Assembly: GCA_023333565.1 (NCBI GenBank)
Contig: JAJKFH010003504.1
Span: 3,558,005 to 3,622,004 of the forward strand
Direction: 5' to 3'
Source of the DNA: Puffinus mauretanicus
Lineage: Eukaryota > Chordata > Aves > Procellariiformes > Procellariidae
Length of the DNA: 64,000 nucleotides
Shown here: positions 11,737 through 26,059 of the stretch, in pieces
Position numbering within the stretch: position 1 is the stretch's first letter
Layout of the letters: the number at the start of each line of letters is the position of its first letter
Program-made: the position numbers and the translations under genes
Notes under the pieces: model-generated
Told to the model about the DNA's origin: nothing
The model's database searches: none
What the model saw: only the letters and a program-made list of their open reading frames with translations

Positions 11737-14700
11737 AAAGAAGTGCATTCATTCACTTCAGCACGAGAAGGAAATGGCTTCCCTTGGGGTCATGGAAGAA
11801 TTATTCATAGAAGACCAAATTCTGTTAGCAGATCTTTAGGCATCACACAGCTCTCTAAAACGAATGACCGCAGCTGGTAGTAGCCGCTCTTTTCATCTTG
11901 GACAAGAAATGTTACGTTCCATAAGCCTGTTTGTACAGGCTAACAGTAGACATGGTAGATCCATGAAACTATGTATTGTCTCCCCAGTTCACATTATGTC
12001 CTGATGTTGCCCTCTACATCTATGCCATGGGGTTTATAGGAAAAAATAGCATATTGGCAGCATGATCAAAGACACCAGAGAAACTGAGGAAAGATGGGAA
12101 ACAAGACAATACGAAACACCTCTGGGGTATGGGTTTTGCCACCCTAATATCTGTGAAAGCTGTTATCTGTGCAGAATGAGTGTAAAAGACAACAGACATA
12201 AATTTTGTAAACAAAGTATGAGTGCATATCCATCAGAGAGTGGGAGCAGAGATGAGATGGGGGAGAATGTCTTTCACAAAGTTTTCTGTTTACACTTTTA
12301 AATCCCCTGTTGAAAGCCACTCTGAAGTCTCTTACATCACTCTCTTCCTCTGTATTGAACAGAATATGCATTCACTACAGGTATCCTACTTTGCCATTTT
12401 AAATTATTTCTTATCTTTAGCTTTAAAAGGTTGATTCTATTAATCAGAACAAAGGAGAGTGTGACAGCTAGAAGGGGAACTAGGGAAAAGTTGGGAATAT
12501 TTATTACAGCCATTTGGGGCTCAAGGTATCCCAGTCTTATTTAATATGTTGACATGTTGAACACTAAGCGATTTTTTTATCATCATCACTCAGCTCTGAT
12601 ATATAAATATAGGCATCTATTAATTATACTAGCAGATGATATATATGAAAATGCCTACTTAGCTTCCAGTTATGAGAAAATGCATTATACTCATCAGGGC
12701 TGCCCGAAGGGCATCAATGACTTGTCCTTGTGAAGACATGCTTGGCCCTCTAATTAAAATACTGAGCAGAAAACATCCACCTCTCTCTTGAGACAGCTAC
12801 TTCTGAGAGACAGCAAAAAATACCTTTCCTTTGCCTCAGGGTGTAGGAGCCAGAACCATTTAAGAATTAGAACACTGTAACGGGAGTGGATTTTTGCTGA
12901 TTATGAAGATATTTCCCACCCAGTAAATATAGGTGCTACTTGATATACAGCAGTCAGAGCTGGGATTGTCTGTTAAGAGGGAATGCCAAAATGGTGTAGA
13001 GGCAGCACAGCAGGAGATACCCTCCTTTCCAAGCCCAGGGGTCTAGTACGTCAGGAACAGACAGGGACATACTTGAATTACAAGATGCTTCGGTGATGCT
13101 TGGCTACAAAATAGTGCCTTGAAGCTGTGGGGGATCAGGTAAACTTCCCTAAGCTGTGCTGGGGACCAAAACCAACTTCAGATGCATGAAAGTGTCTTTG
13201 TTTATTTTTTTCTGACCATCTGCTAGCTACAGCTTTGTCAAATTGGAGAATCTGACCCAGAGTAAGACTCACCTCATCCCAAATTGTTTGAATTAAAGGC
13301 TCTACTTAATTACTGCTACAGTAGTTAGGAAGTAAGACTAATGTAACAAGCTGAACCACAGTAGCTATCCATAGATGCTTTGTGTGTTGCTGCAATTACC
13401 ATTAATCCACTCTGCATGAAATTGGAGTGCAGTGAGCTACCTGGCACTTTCCCACGTAAAACACTTCCATGTAAGCCGTTAGCAGAGTTTAGGTGACACA
13501 TAGCAACTTCTTATGTAACAGTGAGTTGAATGTAAATCTGAGTCTGAAGAGCAGCAGGTCAGATCCCTCAGTAGTATGAATGAACGCACGTTGACTGGCT
13601 TCACTTGAGATTGGCCAGTTTCTGGCTGTATGCTTTCCTTTCTTTGAGGCCTCTTCTAAGACTTCCTAGAGTCAATTCCAGCTCAAAGTAGATCATGATT
13701 TCTTTTTGGAAAAAGCCTTCAAAGTCCCTGAAAAAAAACTGAGTGGTGAAAAGAAGCTCATCCATGCCTAACTGTTCTAGTGGTTAATATAGCCTTACTA
13801 TTAATTTTTAATGCAATTTCTCAAGAGTCAACATTGAAATTCAGTTTCTGGATCTCAGAGTAGCATAATCTGCTAGACTGGGAGTTGTCTGTAAGCAAAT
13901 TTTGTTCCCTAAGCAACTACTTTTCATAGTATTGCATTCACAATTTGTTCATACTCTGTCCTTAATGTGATTTGCAAAGTGCTACAATGTGAAATGTAAA
14001 AGGATTAAATCCGTTTTTCAAACATTCACAAATAGATTTTGAGAGTGAATGTTTTCTGCAAGAGCCTACGATAGTCTGGGTATCAGATATAAAAAAATAC
14101 AAATCTATCAACAGGTGAGCTTGGCTGATCTATTCTGCTGCATACTAAGTTCTTTTTTTTGTAGTAAATAAAACATTTGAATTGGTGGTACAACTTGAAA
14201 TAGACTTTTCAAAGTTAAATACTACCTGGCTTTACTGTCTTAATAACAGAAGAGATGATAAGCAGCAATGACATTAATAATAAATATTCTCAAAAGTGAG
14301 ATGCAGGATCTGAGTGCAGAATGAGATACAGCTTGCCTCAATACTCATATCTGTAGGAATCTAATGAAGATTGATCTTATCATATTTAGAACCTGAGAGT
14401 GTCTCAGGTGGACTGGAGGCAGGAAAATGGCAAAAAGCTGTTACTTCTTGTAATCCTGAGCAAGGACAAGGGAATGAATCATTAAAGTGCCTTTATTCAA
14501 CAAGGAACCAAAGAAAATGTCAAAATAGGAATGCAGAAGACCTGTTTGAAAAGAAGACAAGCTCTGCCTCCTAACTGTCCCTGAAGTCAGCATCATTTTG
14601 TGTTCAATGTGAAATATTTAGATGCTGAAGAGCTGAAAACTAAATTCTGATGGATTTCATTGTTGACTCACTTGCTCTAAGAAATTTGTTGTCATACTTT

Positions 14701-17700
14701 CCACACGTACCTGCCTACAACCAGGACAACGCTTGCTGTAGATATCATCTCTTTTTATCCATCCTTTATACAGCCATGGAATTAGGAGCCATGTCTATGC
14801 CTCCCTGACTCTACATCACAAGATGGAGAACGCCATGAGAATCCCTACATGTGACTTACATGAACTTACAGAAGTTCACTCAAATTTTTAGGAGAAAGAA
14901 ATAAAGACAGAGAGATGATCTTCTTGCATTACTAAAGATTCCCAGAAGTTAGAACAATAAATTTTACTCTATACCCCTCCAATTTTTTTCCCCATTTGAT
15001 CACTATCAGAGAATAATAACTGAATACAGGAGGAGGTCATGTGACCCATAGTGATTTAATGGCTTTTCTTCAGAGTTTGGCTTCTCCAGAAATGATCATT
15101 GCTCTGTTTTGCTGAGAACTCAGATTGGCACCAAAATGATCGCTCTCGTTTCCTTGGTTCAGGCAGGCTGGCAATCGGCGAAGCAGCACAACGCTGTTCA
15201 ACAACAGCCAGTGGGGCACAAGCCCCTCAGCCCAATTTACCAACCCTCCCTTTCTTTCTGCACACTTCATGTTCTAGTACATCGTGTCATATATTTGTTA
15301 CACGGTCACAAACAATTTGTGTATGGATGGGTGGATGTACATACGTGTATATACACACACGTTTTTCCCCTCCTCTCCCCCTTCAACATGTACACCAGTT
15401 GCCATCCAGACCAGGTGCCTGACAAGTACATTCTTGCTTTTGGGGACTAACTCGTGTATTTGTAGTTATGACCAAGTCCATCTTGGTTCAGATGAATTAC
15501 AGGTTTCTTTCAACTGCTATCAGCTTCTTGGCATTTGATGTATCCAGCCTTATTTATCAGTCCCCACCCCAGCATAGGTCTACCACAATAGTCGACAGCT
15601 TCTTTCACTAGTTGTCACTCACAAATTTGCTGAACCAGCCCTACCTCATTACCTGTATTTTCAAGGAATAACATCTCATACAGAATGCAAACAACTAATC
15701 TCACTCTGCCGAAAGCATCAGCTTTCAGCCATCATTTGATAGGTTTGCAAGCAAATGCCCTTCCGCTGTCTCCCACATCGCCTTTCATCTGCGAGAGAAG
15801 CTCCTCATGAACACCAAAACCCCGCTTCTCAGGCTGAACGCATCCAAATTCAGCTATGGTTAGACATTTTGGGACTCTGCTTGTCCGAGCGACTGGTACC
15901 ATCTCACTGCTGCTTTGCTCTCCTCCCAGCCTCTTGCCTCTGGGTTTATACCCAGCCTCACAAAGGGGTCACAGACCAGCTGGAGTCTCACTTGCAAAAT
16001 GCAAAAAAGGGGCACCCGCAAGGCTCTATTTGCAACTTTCTTTCCATTGAACTTGGCGTCTTTGTCCTATAATAATAAATATCTCATAGTGGACTCTAAG
16101 TAAAGAAACGATACATACCAACAACAATTTTGTTAAATCATGTGGAACTTTGCCAGACTCAGGAAAATCTGCAGCATTTGGCAGCAGACTGAAATATATA
16201 AGTGCAACCAGGGAAATATTGTGAGTTTACTATCCTGGAAAAGTTTACTGTCCTGGAAAATTGTTACTGTACGAAACACATGCCAAGTTAATATTGTAAT
16301 GAATTTTATGGCTTGGAACTGCAGTTAGGTAGTGCTTGTAGCCAGAGGGCTATATCCTCAGATGGTGTAAAATAGGTGAATGTGGAGGAAATCACAGACT
16401 TATCAGGAACAGACTTTTAAAGGTGGAACAACTGGCCTGAGAATAAGCCTGCTGTTGCAAACTTTCTCTTACAGAAATGGACTCAGTGATTTTGTGTGAT
16501 TGAGAAGACAAGAAATGCATAACATCTAATAAATTTAGAGGAAGGCAGGTGCATAAAACCTTGAAGACAGATGTATGAAATCTAATAAAGGGGTCTAAGA
16601 AAATTTCTTAATAACATAGAAGACAATTATTCCCTGCTGATGCATATCCCCGGCACATGGAACTATTTTGCCTATGGTTAGGATCACCTGAGAAACTTTT
16701 GTAGCTCTTACCTGCTTCTTGCAGAGGTGTTGGAGGAGGTAAGAAGGAAGCTGGAGTGGAGAGAGAAGGGCAGACGAAGCTGTTGCAGAGTGCCTTCACC
16801 TGGGTAGCGTTAAGGTCCTTTTCTTTGCAGTTCTGTAGTCTGCCTTCCACTTGCAGGTCTGTTACCTTTCACCAAAGCTGCTGCCGCAGTGTTTTTCCCT
16901 GTTCTCACGCTGTGGTTCTCGTGCTGTTATCCTCATGGTGTCGCACCTGCAAACCCTGATATTATTCTTATGTCTGATTTCTCATGGGAAGCAATTGCCA
17001 CCAGAGTAAGAATGACTCCTTCCTTCCCCCTGCCCTTTCCCATCCCTTCTTTTATAGCTTTTAGTTTACACCAGAGGAAAAACAAAAGTCAGTCAATAAC
17101 ATAGTAGGTAATAGTGATTTAAATCTCCAGTTAGAATTATCCAATAATACATTTCCAAGCTCAATGTGAAACACTTGTGCTCCATTCAGAGAAAATAGTG
17201 TTTTAAGCAGGAGTATCCAGAAGGGAATTTGAGCACGTCGAGATGAAAGGTATACTATGGGAAAACATGGTGGAATATTATCATCATCATTAGCATCACC
17301 TGGAGAGGATCCCCAGAAGAAGATGCTTGCATTGGAGACTGTTGCACCTCTTCATGGCCAGCCATGGGTGAAAGTTTTCACTTTCTCTTTTTTCTCTCTT
17401 TCCCTCCTTTGTATTTTCCCCAAGGGTAATTTTAGAGTAGATGTGTGCCATCAGCCACAGACTCCATGAATAAAACTTTAAGAATTTAAATCTGTCTCAG
17501 CATCCTTTGTGCAACAACACCATATGACCAATGTTATCTCTTGCCTAGGGCAGAAAAAACAGCTTTCAGTTCCAGGCTTGACGGTGACTTTGGTACAAGA
17601 TATTTCAGCCCAGGTGCAGTCTCCCAGCAGCAGTGACGTAGCTGTAGTGGCTAAGCTGGGAGCCTGTCCTGTTATGTCCCTTCCCATCAACGTAGAAACT

Positions 17701-20700
17701 CGTGGTGTAGCACAGCCATGGCCTGGGTGGACTGCAGTGTCCCTCCATAAACACCTCTATCTCTTTGTGTATAAACTCTCCCAATATGCACACTGGCTTC
17801 TTCTATAGCCATATTTAATACAGAAGCAATCTGTGAAAATCGCTTCCCCAGGTAATGCTTAACATAGTGGTGGGGAAGCGTTTGTGCTTTACTTCCTCTG
17901 TATCTCAGTTCCTCAGCTGTAAAGCACCCTGTGGTGTGGACTCGGTGTCTTACCACGTAGGTGGACAGCTTATTTCAGAGGCTTACATGCAATTACGGTA
18001 CAAATTGCGTCAATGAAGTAAGTCACTGATGGCATGTCTGGACGTTACAGCTATGTCTATACTTGTAAGTTAAACAGTTCCAAGGAAGACTCCCAAGCAG
18101 TGGAAATGAATTGTCTGCACTGTAAATTCGCACTATTAAATTCTCCCGGTGCAGTTTGGGCCATGTCAGATGGCTTTGGCACTCTCCAGAACACTCTCTG
18201 GGAGAGTTTGGGAGTTAGCAGGGGCGAGGGACAGTCCCAGCAGGCAGTTTATATACAGCCTCTGTTTTAAAGGCTCAGAGAGTTCAATAATACATTTTTG
18301 GACATTTCTGTAACAGCCGGTCTCACTGCTACTGGGTGAAAAAAACCCTGGAGAATTAAGTGGCAATATGTAGTCTAAGTAATTGTGCTTCTACAACACA
18401 TTTAATTCCCAGAGATCCCATTCCCTGTTCCAAAGGGTAAGACTCTACTTCCAGAAAGATCAATAAGGCATAAAAAATCTGCCCAGTATTATTAGTTTGA
18501 AATGTCAAAGCTTTCCTGCTTACAGTGAGATTTCAAAATCCATATTTAGTCTCTTTAGCAGATGTGGTTTGAGCTTTCGTTGCTTTTAACCACCTGTGGC
18601 TCTCACACACTGGAGTTTGAGCGAGCTCACCACTTCTGGAAACCAGGCCATTTTAGTCAGGTCCTGAAAAATTGATTTGGAAACAGAAAAGACTAAGTCA
18701 CTTTGCTTTTCTGAGAGTCAGAATGAAGGAAACTCTTCTTCTAAGCTATGATGTAACTTGAGGGCAAACCTAGCCACTGTGTATTAAAAATGGATACTCG
18801 TCCACTAAGGTTTATTAGCTTTTTACATGGAAATGCAAAAATGAAATATTTCATTCTCACTATTGAAGGAATAATGAACAAATAGTGAAAAGAAACAAAG
18901 ATTTTGTATAACTGATTCTTCTGCTGGTTTTGAACTAATCTGAAATCCTTGAAGTGTTATGCTTGTATGACATTGTAATGTCATCCAAGGCTGATTAAAT
19001 AAGTTCATCAAATCATCACAGATCCAACAGAAATTTTCCTAAATAAGCTTGAAAAATTTCAAAATGAACATGCCTGCAAAGAAATAAAATGGATCAGAGA
19101 GAAAGTTCAGCCTTCTAAGCAAACAGGGCTTTCATGATGCCAGAGAAGAGTCACACAACACAGAATGGAAAAGCAGAGCAGAAACTGTTCAAAGACTGTA
19201 CAGTGGTGTACATTCTGGGGCAGCTGAAAACATCCCAATATACAAGTAGTCATGTAGGTAAACTATATACTGTGGACTTGGACTTGAATTGATTTTCCTA
19301 TTTTGCATTGCATTTATTTACTCAGACTCTGTATAGCATCATAACCATCTCTAATTTCCTCTCCAACAACAATTATTTTAAGTTATATTTAGAATAACAG
19401 AGAATATACTTGTCTTATTCAGATTTCAGTTACTGTAGCTAAGCACCAGAATACATTTAACCTGTGAAAGGACCCGGTAAAGGAAATATGTATATTATAT
19501 AATCAAAATTTTTCTACTGTCTCTTCAATATTCTCCAAGAGATTCTTTCATTCCTATTCACACAGACTAGTAGCTTTTTCTTCAAACAGCCTCACATATG
19601 TAAGAGTAAAAGACCCTTGTGGGCATAGTGGAAGAGCAGAGCTTTCACAAGAGATGTGAAGGAGGAAGATGTTTAATGTAAGAATCTTAGTGACAGTTCT
19701 CACCTGAAATAAAAAGAACATTTTAAAAAATTGTTTAGCAATAACCTTTGTCCTTCTCTCATATCTATTAAAATGAGAATCCACGCACAACAAATATATT
19801 CAAAGGAGAATTAGAAGACATAGAGAAAATTGGGGTAGGTTTCCTGTGTGGGTGTTTTTCGAAGTTAAACCCCATAAGGATTTTAAAAAGTGTTTAAATT
19901 TCTAGTAAATGTTTATTTTTTGTGAGCAAAAGATTTCATTCTGTGCAAGGTTATATTGCAGCTGCCATTATAAAATCTCAGTAATAGATATATTTTTAAC
20001 TACATTTCTTGATTTGTTTTTTTTACTTCCTGATTCAGTATAAAATTTTATACTAAACTGAATTTTATTTGTGATAATATTAACATCATAACTTGGTATC
20101 GGGGACATTAAGCAGTAGCCAGAGATTGTGAAATGAGTCATATTTTTGTTAGTTAATGTTCAACTTAAATCCTAATGCTGTCTTAAAACTAATTCTCTGT
20201 TTCATATTGGGCAGCCTTGGTTTATGGGCTTGATCCTCTTGCTTGTACAGTAACCTGCAAGAATGACTCTGTTTAACTAAATACTCTTATATTGTGTTAT
20301 AAAGCCCTGTGCAAACCTTTGCCTTTTGAAACATCTTGCAATAAGTATTGATTTCCTTTGTTGTTCACTGATGTGTATTAGAGTTACGCTGCTCCACAGC
20401 GGCAAATTAACCATTGTGCTTTCTTCCATTTTACTTCACAGAGTTGGGCACTATCAAAGAAGGGCTGAGGGCAAAGAAGGCAAGTGCGGAGAATTGAACG
20501 CGGTGTACCGACACACTGACAGGAAAACCGAGTCCCTCCGTACAGAGTCTTTTTTCTCTTTCTGATTTGATGAAGCGGACACTGCTGTTAATTCTGCAGT
20601 GCTTCTGTGAGTAGGACTCCCCTGATCAACAGATGTGGATATTGAATGATTGCAAAATGATACCAGCCAAATGAAAAATGCATTCGGTCCCTGCAGCGTG

Positions 20701-23355
20701 TTTTTGCTCTACAATGGAAAAATTATTCTTTCCTTGCAGCAAACAGCCATTCAGCCTGGCTCAGTTTCCCTTTAATTAGACATTTTTGCAGTTTTCCAGG
20801 GTCTTAGAGCTTTTCTTTGTTTTCTCTTTTAAAAGGTCTTTGTTATTCTTCCCAGTGTTCACAACTTGATAATATTCATCTCAGCTAGAACAAATGTTTA
20901 CGAAGTGGCTGTTTAAAATAAGCCTGGGGAGCGCACATTGCTGGACTTCGTGGGAGCAGCAGGTGCTAGAAGCTCCTCACTTTGTATCAACAGTCCCACC
21001 ATCGGCTCCGTGTCCTGAATACGCACTCTGCAGTCTCCTTGTAAGGTTCCTATAGCTTAGTTCAAGTCATCTCTTCTTACTCCCATAAAGGTACGCAATA
21101 ATTCTGCAGAAAGTAAAGCCCTAAGGATTCAAATATATTACTTTACCAAAAGTAAGTTTGTTAGATGGTTTAGGCCCAGAGGTGATTTCATTTTAACTAA
21201 AGAGAAGTTTCTTATAGTATGGCTGGAAAAGGTATGTGCTATTGTTTTTCAGTCTATAAAATTTAACTCTAAAAACTTCAGTTACTCTGAAAAGGCACAG
21301 AATTTAGTGCCTTCTCTAATACAAAGCCCAAACCTACTGAATGAAAGAAGTCAAGAGATTTTTGTGTTCGGTCCAGTTTTCATGTTCTAGATTGTCACTT
21401 TTCTGGCCCTGAAATAGCCTTGTACAGATACAGACGCAAAGAGAGAGGAACCAGAGGCAGTTTCTCTACACCAACCTTCCAAAAGACTGAACTGATAGAG
21501 ATGGGAAAAGTATGAAGAGGAAAGGAATGACTCCTGCTGTTTTGGGACTAGTTCAGCAAACAGGGACTCTTGGCTACTACACTTGGCTATGAGGAGTGAT
21601 TACTGAGCCAGGCAATTATTTCTAGGGAAGAGCACTGGCTTCATTCAGTCACCTTCTGAAATAGCTAACAACTGGCAGATGCTTGTGTCCTAACAGCAGG
21701 GAGGCTTCCCTCTGTGTTTTCGTTGCTCTACACAGAAAAGGCAGTCAGGGTTGGCTGAAATATGTTCTGGAGAATGCCTCCAACTCAGTGGTTCAGCGCT
21801 GAATGCAGCAGGATGAGTTGAAGGAAGTCAGTAGTTGGGTCATTTGTAGAGGGTCCAATACTGTGTGTATGGGAGGGAAAGCCTCACCGCTACCCCTGGG
21901 TTCAGGAAACAGCCACGACCTCTGGAGAGGCGATGATCATTTCTCTCCGTGCTATGGGGTGCAAGGAAGATGGTTGCTCACACTTCTCTTATCATGAGCA
22001 TCCTCCTACCTCAGAGACAAAACAGTGTGGTAGAAACCTTCTTATTTCCCTCTTTTCTGGGTCAGTATTCGAATGAAAGGCCAAGGAGCACTACTTAAAA
22101 AAAAAACCCATGTCTATTTTGTATTCTTATTGCGCCAGGAAAGGACACACAGTCTGTCTTTAAGGTGGTCTGATTTATTCAGTCCCCAAACCACTGTTTA
22201 CATAAGGAGTCAACATTGTTTAGTGTAGGCTTCAGCCTCATTGGCATTCATTGGTTCCACCATGGTCTCAGTCGATCTCAAGACTTCAGATAATAGCTTC
22301 CGTGTCTGGCCAATAAGTAGTGCTCATGTGAAGCCAAGCAACACCACGTTAATATTTATGTTGACAGCTAGATTTACTCCACAAAGCAATTTTTTTTCTG
22401 GCAGATTATATGACACCCAGTTGGGAATGGTGTACAGCATCCTCATGGGGAAATTCCCTCTCCTGTACTCCAGAGGTGATTCCAAATTGTCTTTGTGTCA
22501 CTACAATAATTGAAAAACTTTTTAAATCTTATTTCATCAGTGTATTTGACTTTTTTATTTTAACAGGTACTAGGAAGACCTTTTATTATAAAAAGAAAGA
22601 CCCCATCAGTGAAGCTTCTTGCAAAGCACAGATATTATTCCCAGGCACTGTGTACTGTCCTTTGCACTACAGGTTACACTCCAGTATCCACTCATAGGCA
22701 GATGCTGAAACACTCTTATTTTCATTACTTCCAATACCCTTCAGTCTGCCTGTAAGTCAGCCCTCGACGAAAAGTGATATAATGTCAACAGGCAGTTTTG
22801 GCAACCATTAAGAACACCCAGGAAGAACAAAACTTATTGTTGAACCTTTAATGAAACTGCATGAATCTGCAACAGCCTGAACAAAACCTGTTTCCTGTAT
22901 TTCATTTTATTCTCTTCAGCTATCAAACATAGGTCCTTCAATATTTAGGTGTAAACGAAGTGTTAGATCATCCAAGCAAGCCTCCTGTAAATCCCTGATC
23001 TATTTAGTTTGCCTGGTTGTATCTGCTCTTGGGATGAATAACTTGTAGTTAACAAGAAGGTTATTCGTGTTTGGCTAAACCAGGCTTTCTGGGAAAGCTG
23101 TGGAAGATGACCCATCATCACTGGGAGAAGTTTTCTCCCTCTGTTTCCTTGTTTTGTCACTTGAATTATCTTAACCTCCACGTCTAGTCCTTATATTCTT
23201 CTTTTACCCCGAAAAGCCCTTTTAGTGCCTGTGGTCTCCGTCCCATGAAGGCACTTGCACACTACAATGAAGCCACCCTTCAACCTTTCTTTTCAAACAG
23301 ATTGAGCTGTGTAATCCCCTCACCCTGTGATACTTCCCTCAGCTTTCTTGTCATG
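11737..23355. other. Unique-looking non-coding stretch
   Basis: About 11.6 kb, mostly AT-rich, with no supportable gene or recognisable transposon. Small visible structures are a tandem 18-bp duplication at 16225-16260, a short CA/TG-rich patch near 15338-15362 and an ATC/ATT triplet patch near 17278-17292. An inverted repeat ATGACAT..ATGTCAT with a 4-base loop lies near 18967-18984. Open frames are short and give compositionally random peptides. Confidence 0.6.
16225..16260 (+). repeat. 18-bp tandem duplication
   Basis: Two adjacent copies of an 18-base unit (GTTTACT, then A or G, then TCCTGGAAAA) differ at one base. It looks like replication slippage in otherwise unique DNA, with no associated gene. 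Confidence 0.85.
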
Positions 23356-23475
23356 TCACAGAATCACAGGCTAGCCGAGGTGGGAAGACATCTCTGGAGA
23401 TCATCTAGTCCAACCCCCAGCTCAAAGCAGGGTCACCTAGAGAAAGCTGCTCAGGACTGTGTCTAATCAGGTTTT
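23356..23475 (-). mobile_element. CR1 3'-end fragment
   Basis: On the + strand the sequence runs 'tcacagaatcacag', then a segment like 'gaggtgggaagacatctctgg', 'agatcatctagtccaacccc' and 'ctcaaagcagggtcacctag'. This is the standard antisense reading of an avian CR1 3' end. It is only about 120 bp long, lacks a clean octamer array and differs in detail from the younger copies at 11 and 57 kb, so it belongs to an older subfamily. Confidence 0.85.
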
Positions 23476-24499
23476 AAATAAATTTCAAATAATAATATAA
23501 ATAAATCATAAATGAACAGTTTGCATAGGATTTTTTTCTCCAGAAACTTTAAATGGTTCTACAGAGTAAACCTTCATGCTTCTCTTGAGAGGACAGTTAT
23601 GGGAGGGTTGTTTTTGTTAGTGTTATTCTGACAAGAAGAAAATAGATAATAAAAAAAATCAGTATCATCCACACATCATGTGGTAATTACAGCACTTAAA
23701 CACATAACCAGACAATGAAAAGCCAGGGATTTTTCTTGTGCAAGAGAAGACAGCCACATATTGTCTGTCTTCACTGGTGAAAATGATTTGATTAAAAAAA
23801 CTGAAATATTTTATCAGCCAAATCTGAGGGCACTGTGAAGGGTACACATAGAAGCACTGGGTATGTATATCTCTGTTTTCAGAGGCAAAATGATATTGCC
23901 TTTGCACCAATTATGAATTTGAAGGATAAAACACAGACACAGATTTCTGTTGTTCAGAAGAGGTAAGAAGAAAAAAATAACTTCTCTGTGAGACAAAAGG
24001 GAGGTTTTGGTCTGTAAAGGTAGGGTTCACCTCACCTAACCTTAAGTGTCTCATAGGTGGCCATTTAGTCCACATCTACTCTCACCGGAAAAAGATGGAC
24101 TAGTTCAGAGGTAGCTTCTTTCCCTTTGTCTTAGACGTCAACTAAGTCAGGCTCTGCAGGTTCCTGCCTTTCTTTTCATTGACTAAAAACAGTCTAAAAG
24201 GACTAGTTTTGCATTGAATGCTAATTTATACATAGATTATATTAAGTGAGATTAATTGCACACTCAGGTTACAAACCTGTAAAATGACTTTACAAAGTCC
24301 ATGCCACTGTGCTTGGCAGAAATCAAAAATATGGGTAGAAGAATCATGACTTTTGATTCAAATCACAGAAAGATGTGTCCCAAGATCAGGTGACAATAAT
24401 GAGGGCAATGATAGGAGCTTTATCTCATGTGGGCGTGGTGAAATCTGCAGGACTATAATGTGCTTGAACCTCTGTCAGATTTGATTGAGAATGGTAAAA
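23476..24499. other. Non-coding spacer between two CR1 fragments
   Basis: AT-rich sequence with no recognisable gene or repeat. Confidence 0.5.
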
Positions 24500-25095
24500 T
24501 AATGTCAGTTGAAGGGATCTGGAGAAATCTACTCTGTCCCCCAACACTCAAGCATCAAAGCAGGGTCATGTTGCTCCAGTCAAGTTTTGAAAATGTCTAA
24601 GAACATCCCCACAAGCTCACTGGGGCCTGTTGCAAAGCTTCACCACCCTTATGGTGAACAGTATTTTTTTCTCGTGTCCAGGTGGAATTTCCCCTGCTCT
24701 GATGTCTCCCTGTTGTTTGTTGTCCTTGAGCTGTGCACTGCTGCATCCAACTACACCTTCTCCATCACCTCCCACTAGGCAGCTGTAGACAGTAGTAAGG
24801 CCCCTGTCCCCTTCTCTTCTCTGGGATGAACAAGTCCCAATCCTGAAGCTTCTCTTCAGATGGCAAGTATGCCAGCCCTGATCATCTTGGGGGCCCTCTG
24901 CTTAACTTGCTCCAGTTTATTGATGCCTTTCTTAAACTGGGGGCCCAAAAGTGGATACAGTCCTCAAGATGTATCTCACAGGTGCTGGGTAGAGAGGAAG
25001 ACCAATTCCCTGGACCTGCTGGCTCCATTCTTGCTGCTGCAGCCCCGTGCATGGTTAGCCTTCATTGCTGCTACCTCTCCTTCCAGAAGAATCGT
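24500..25095 (-). mobile_element. Old CR1 3'-end copy (antisense)
   Basis: About 600 bp matching the antisense of the CR1 ORF2 3' end in order. The blocks are 'ctcaagcatcaaagcagggtc', then the antisense of the FFT/W block ('gtgaacagta...cgtgtccaggtgg'), then a 'gggatgaacaagtcccaatcc' block, then 'ccagccctgatcatcttgggggccctc', then 'aactgggggcccaaaagtgg', then 'gacctgctggctcc'. Divergence and small indels are heavy and the frame is broken throughout. It lies about 1 kb from another minus-strand CR1 fragment (23.4 kb), and the two could be separate insertions or pieces of one disrupted copy. Confidence 0.85.
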
Positions 25096-25822
25096 CCAGT
25101 GAAGAATGATTAATGTTTATCCATCCAGACTATCACATCCTAAGGCATTATAATACAAATAGCATTAAGATCCAACGGTTGACTATTAGAACAATCTTTT
25201 TTAGTCCACTATAGTCATATGAGTATTTGCTTTTTAAAGAGAAGAAAGAAATATGACAAACCACTGTTTGATTTATGCATTCATCCAAGCTAGCCATAAT
25301 CACCTAGGAGACAAATAAATAAACAGAGCTTTCACACTTGGATGGTCTAGACTAGAAACCACAGACCTCACACCAAAGTGTGAGACAAGAGTCTCATAAA
25401 TAACAGTAAAATGTGACTCTCTCTTCTTTTTAAACTGTGTTTTAATCGGCTTTCAACCAACAGCAAAACTTTCCAATATAAAATACAGAGTGTGTGGAAT
25501 AAAACTTCGGGTCAACAAAAATTGGTGAATTCATTTGGATACAGAACTAGAAATCTGTAAGAATACTATAAGAACTAGAATATAGACTTTGAGATTAAAA
25601 TTGTTGAAATGTTTCCATTTCACCCTATTTTGCTATTCTTGGCCAGTATGGTTTGTGGGCATTGTAGTCAGAGAGAGTGGTTACCTGTAGCTGCAGAGCT
25701 GTGTTGAAGCACCTGGGCATCCACACTACGTCTTTTCTTCTGTTAGCTTCTCCCCTCCACCTGACTATCTCTACCCATCCATCTCCTCAGGCGATGTCCA
25801 ATGGTCACAGTCCTACAGACTC
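25096..25822. other. Non-coding stretch
   Basis: No gene or known repeat was recognised. The last bases (25814-25823) include tacagactct, which recurs at 26051-26060 on the other side of the adjacent repeat. Confidence 0.5.
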
Positions 25823-26054
25823 TGAAACTAATTGCATAAAGGCACGAAACAGTGCTGAATCAATCAAACACCAGCACGCTAATAGAGACAAGATAGGCAG
25901 GTCAGCTGCCTTCAAGCGAAGTCTGGATCTAGGGAGCAGAATTAAGCTCCTGCTCCCTGAGGTCCTCGACGTCTGGGTCCTCTCACTCACATGATGTAGT
26001 GACATGGCCAGACACGCTGAGCTGCCTGCAGCTGGCTTGGCTTAAGAGATTACA
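25823..26054. repeat. Interspersed repeat copy A (232 bp, TG...CA bounded; possible short solo LTR)
   Basis: This segment is repeated at 38521-38766. I count 8 substitutions over 232 aligned positions (7 of them transitions) and one 14-bp indel, giving about 96.6% identity, and similarity stops sharply at both ends. The unit begins TGAAAC and ends ATTACA, so it has the TG...CA ends of an LTR. In this copy the element is flanked directly by GACTC at 25818-25822 and 26055-26059, a possible 5-bp target duplication. It contains an 8-bp inverted repeat, GGGAGCAG ... CTGCTCCC. No reading frame, tRNA-like promoter boxes or CR1 tail could be seen. The family is not recognised, and a non-autonomous DNA element, a SINE or a small segmental duplication are alternatives. 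Confidence 0.8.
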
Positions 26055-26059
26055 GACTC

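Noticed and set aside
23356..25095. One single CR1 covering both minus-strand fragments
   Set aside because: Both fragments contain 3'-end sequence near the 'caaagcagggtc' block, so they overlap on the consensus, and about 1 kb of unrelated DNA separates them. Two insertions is simpler.
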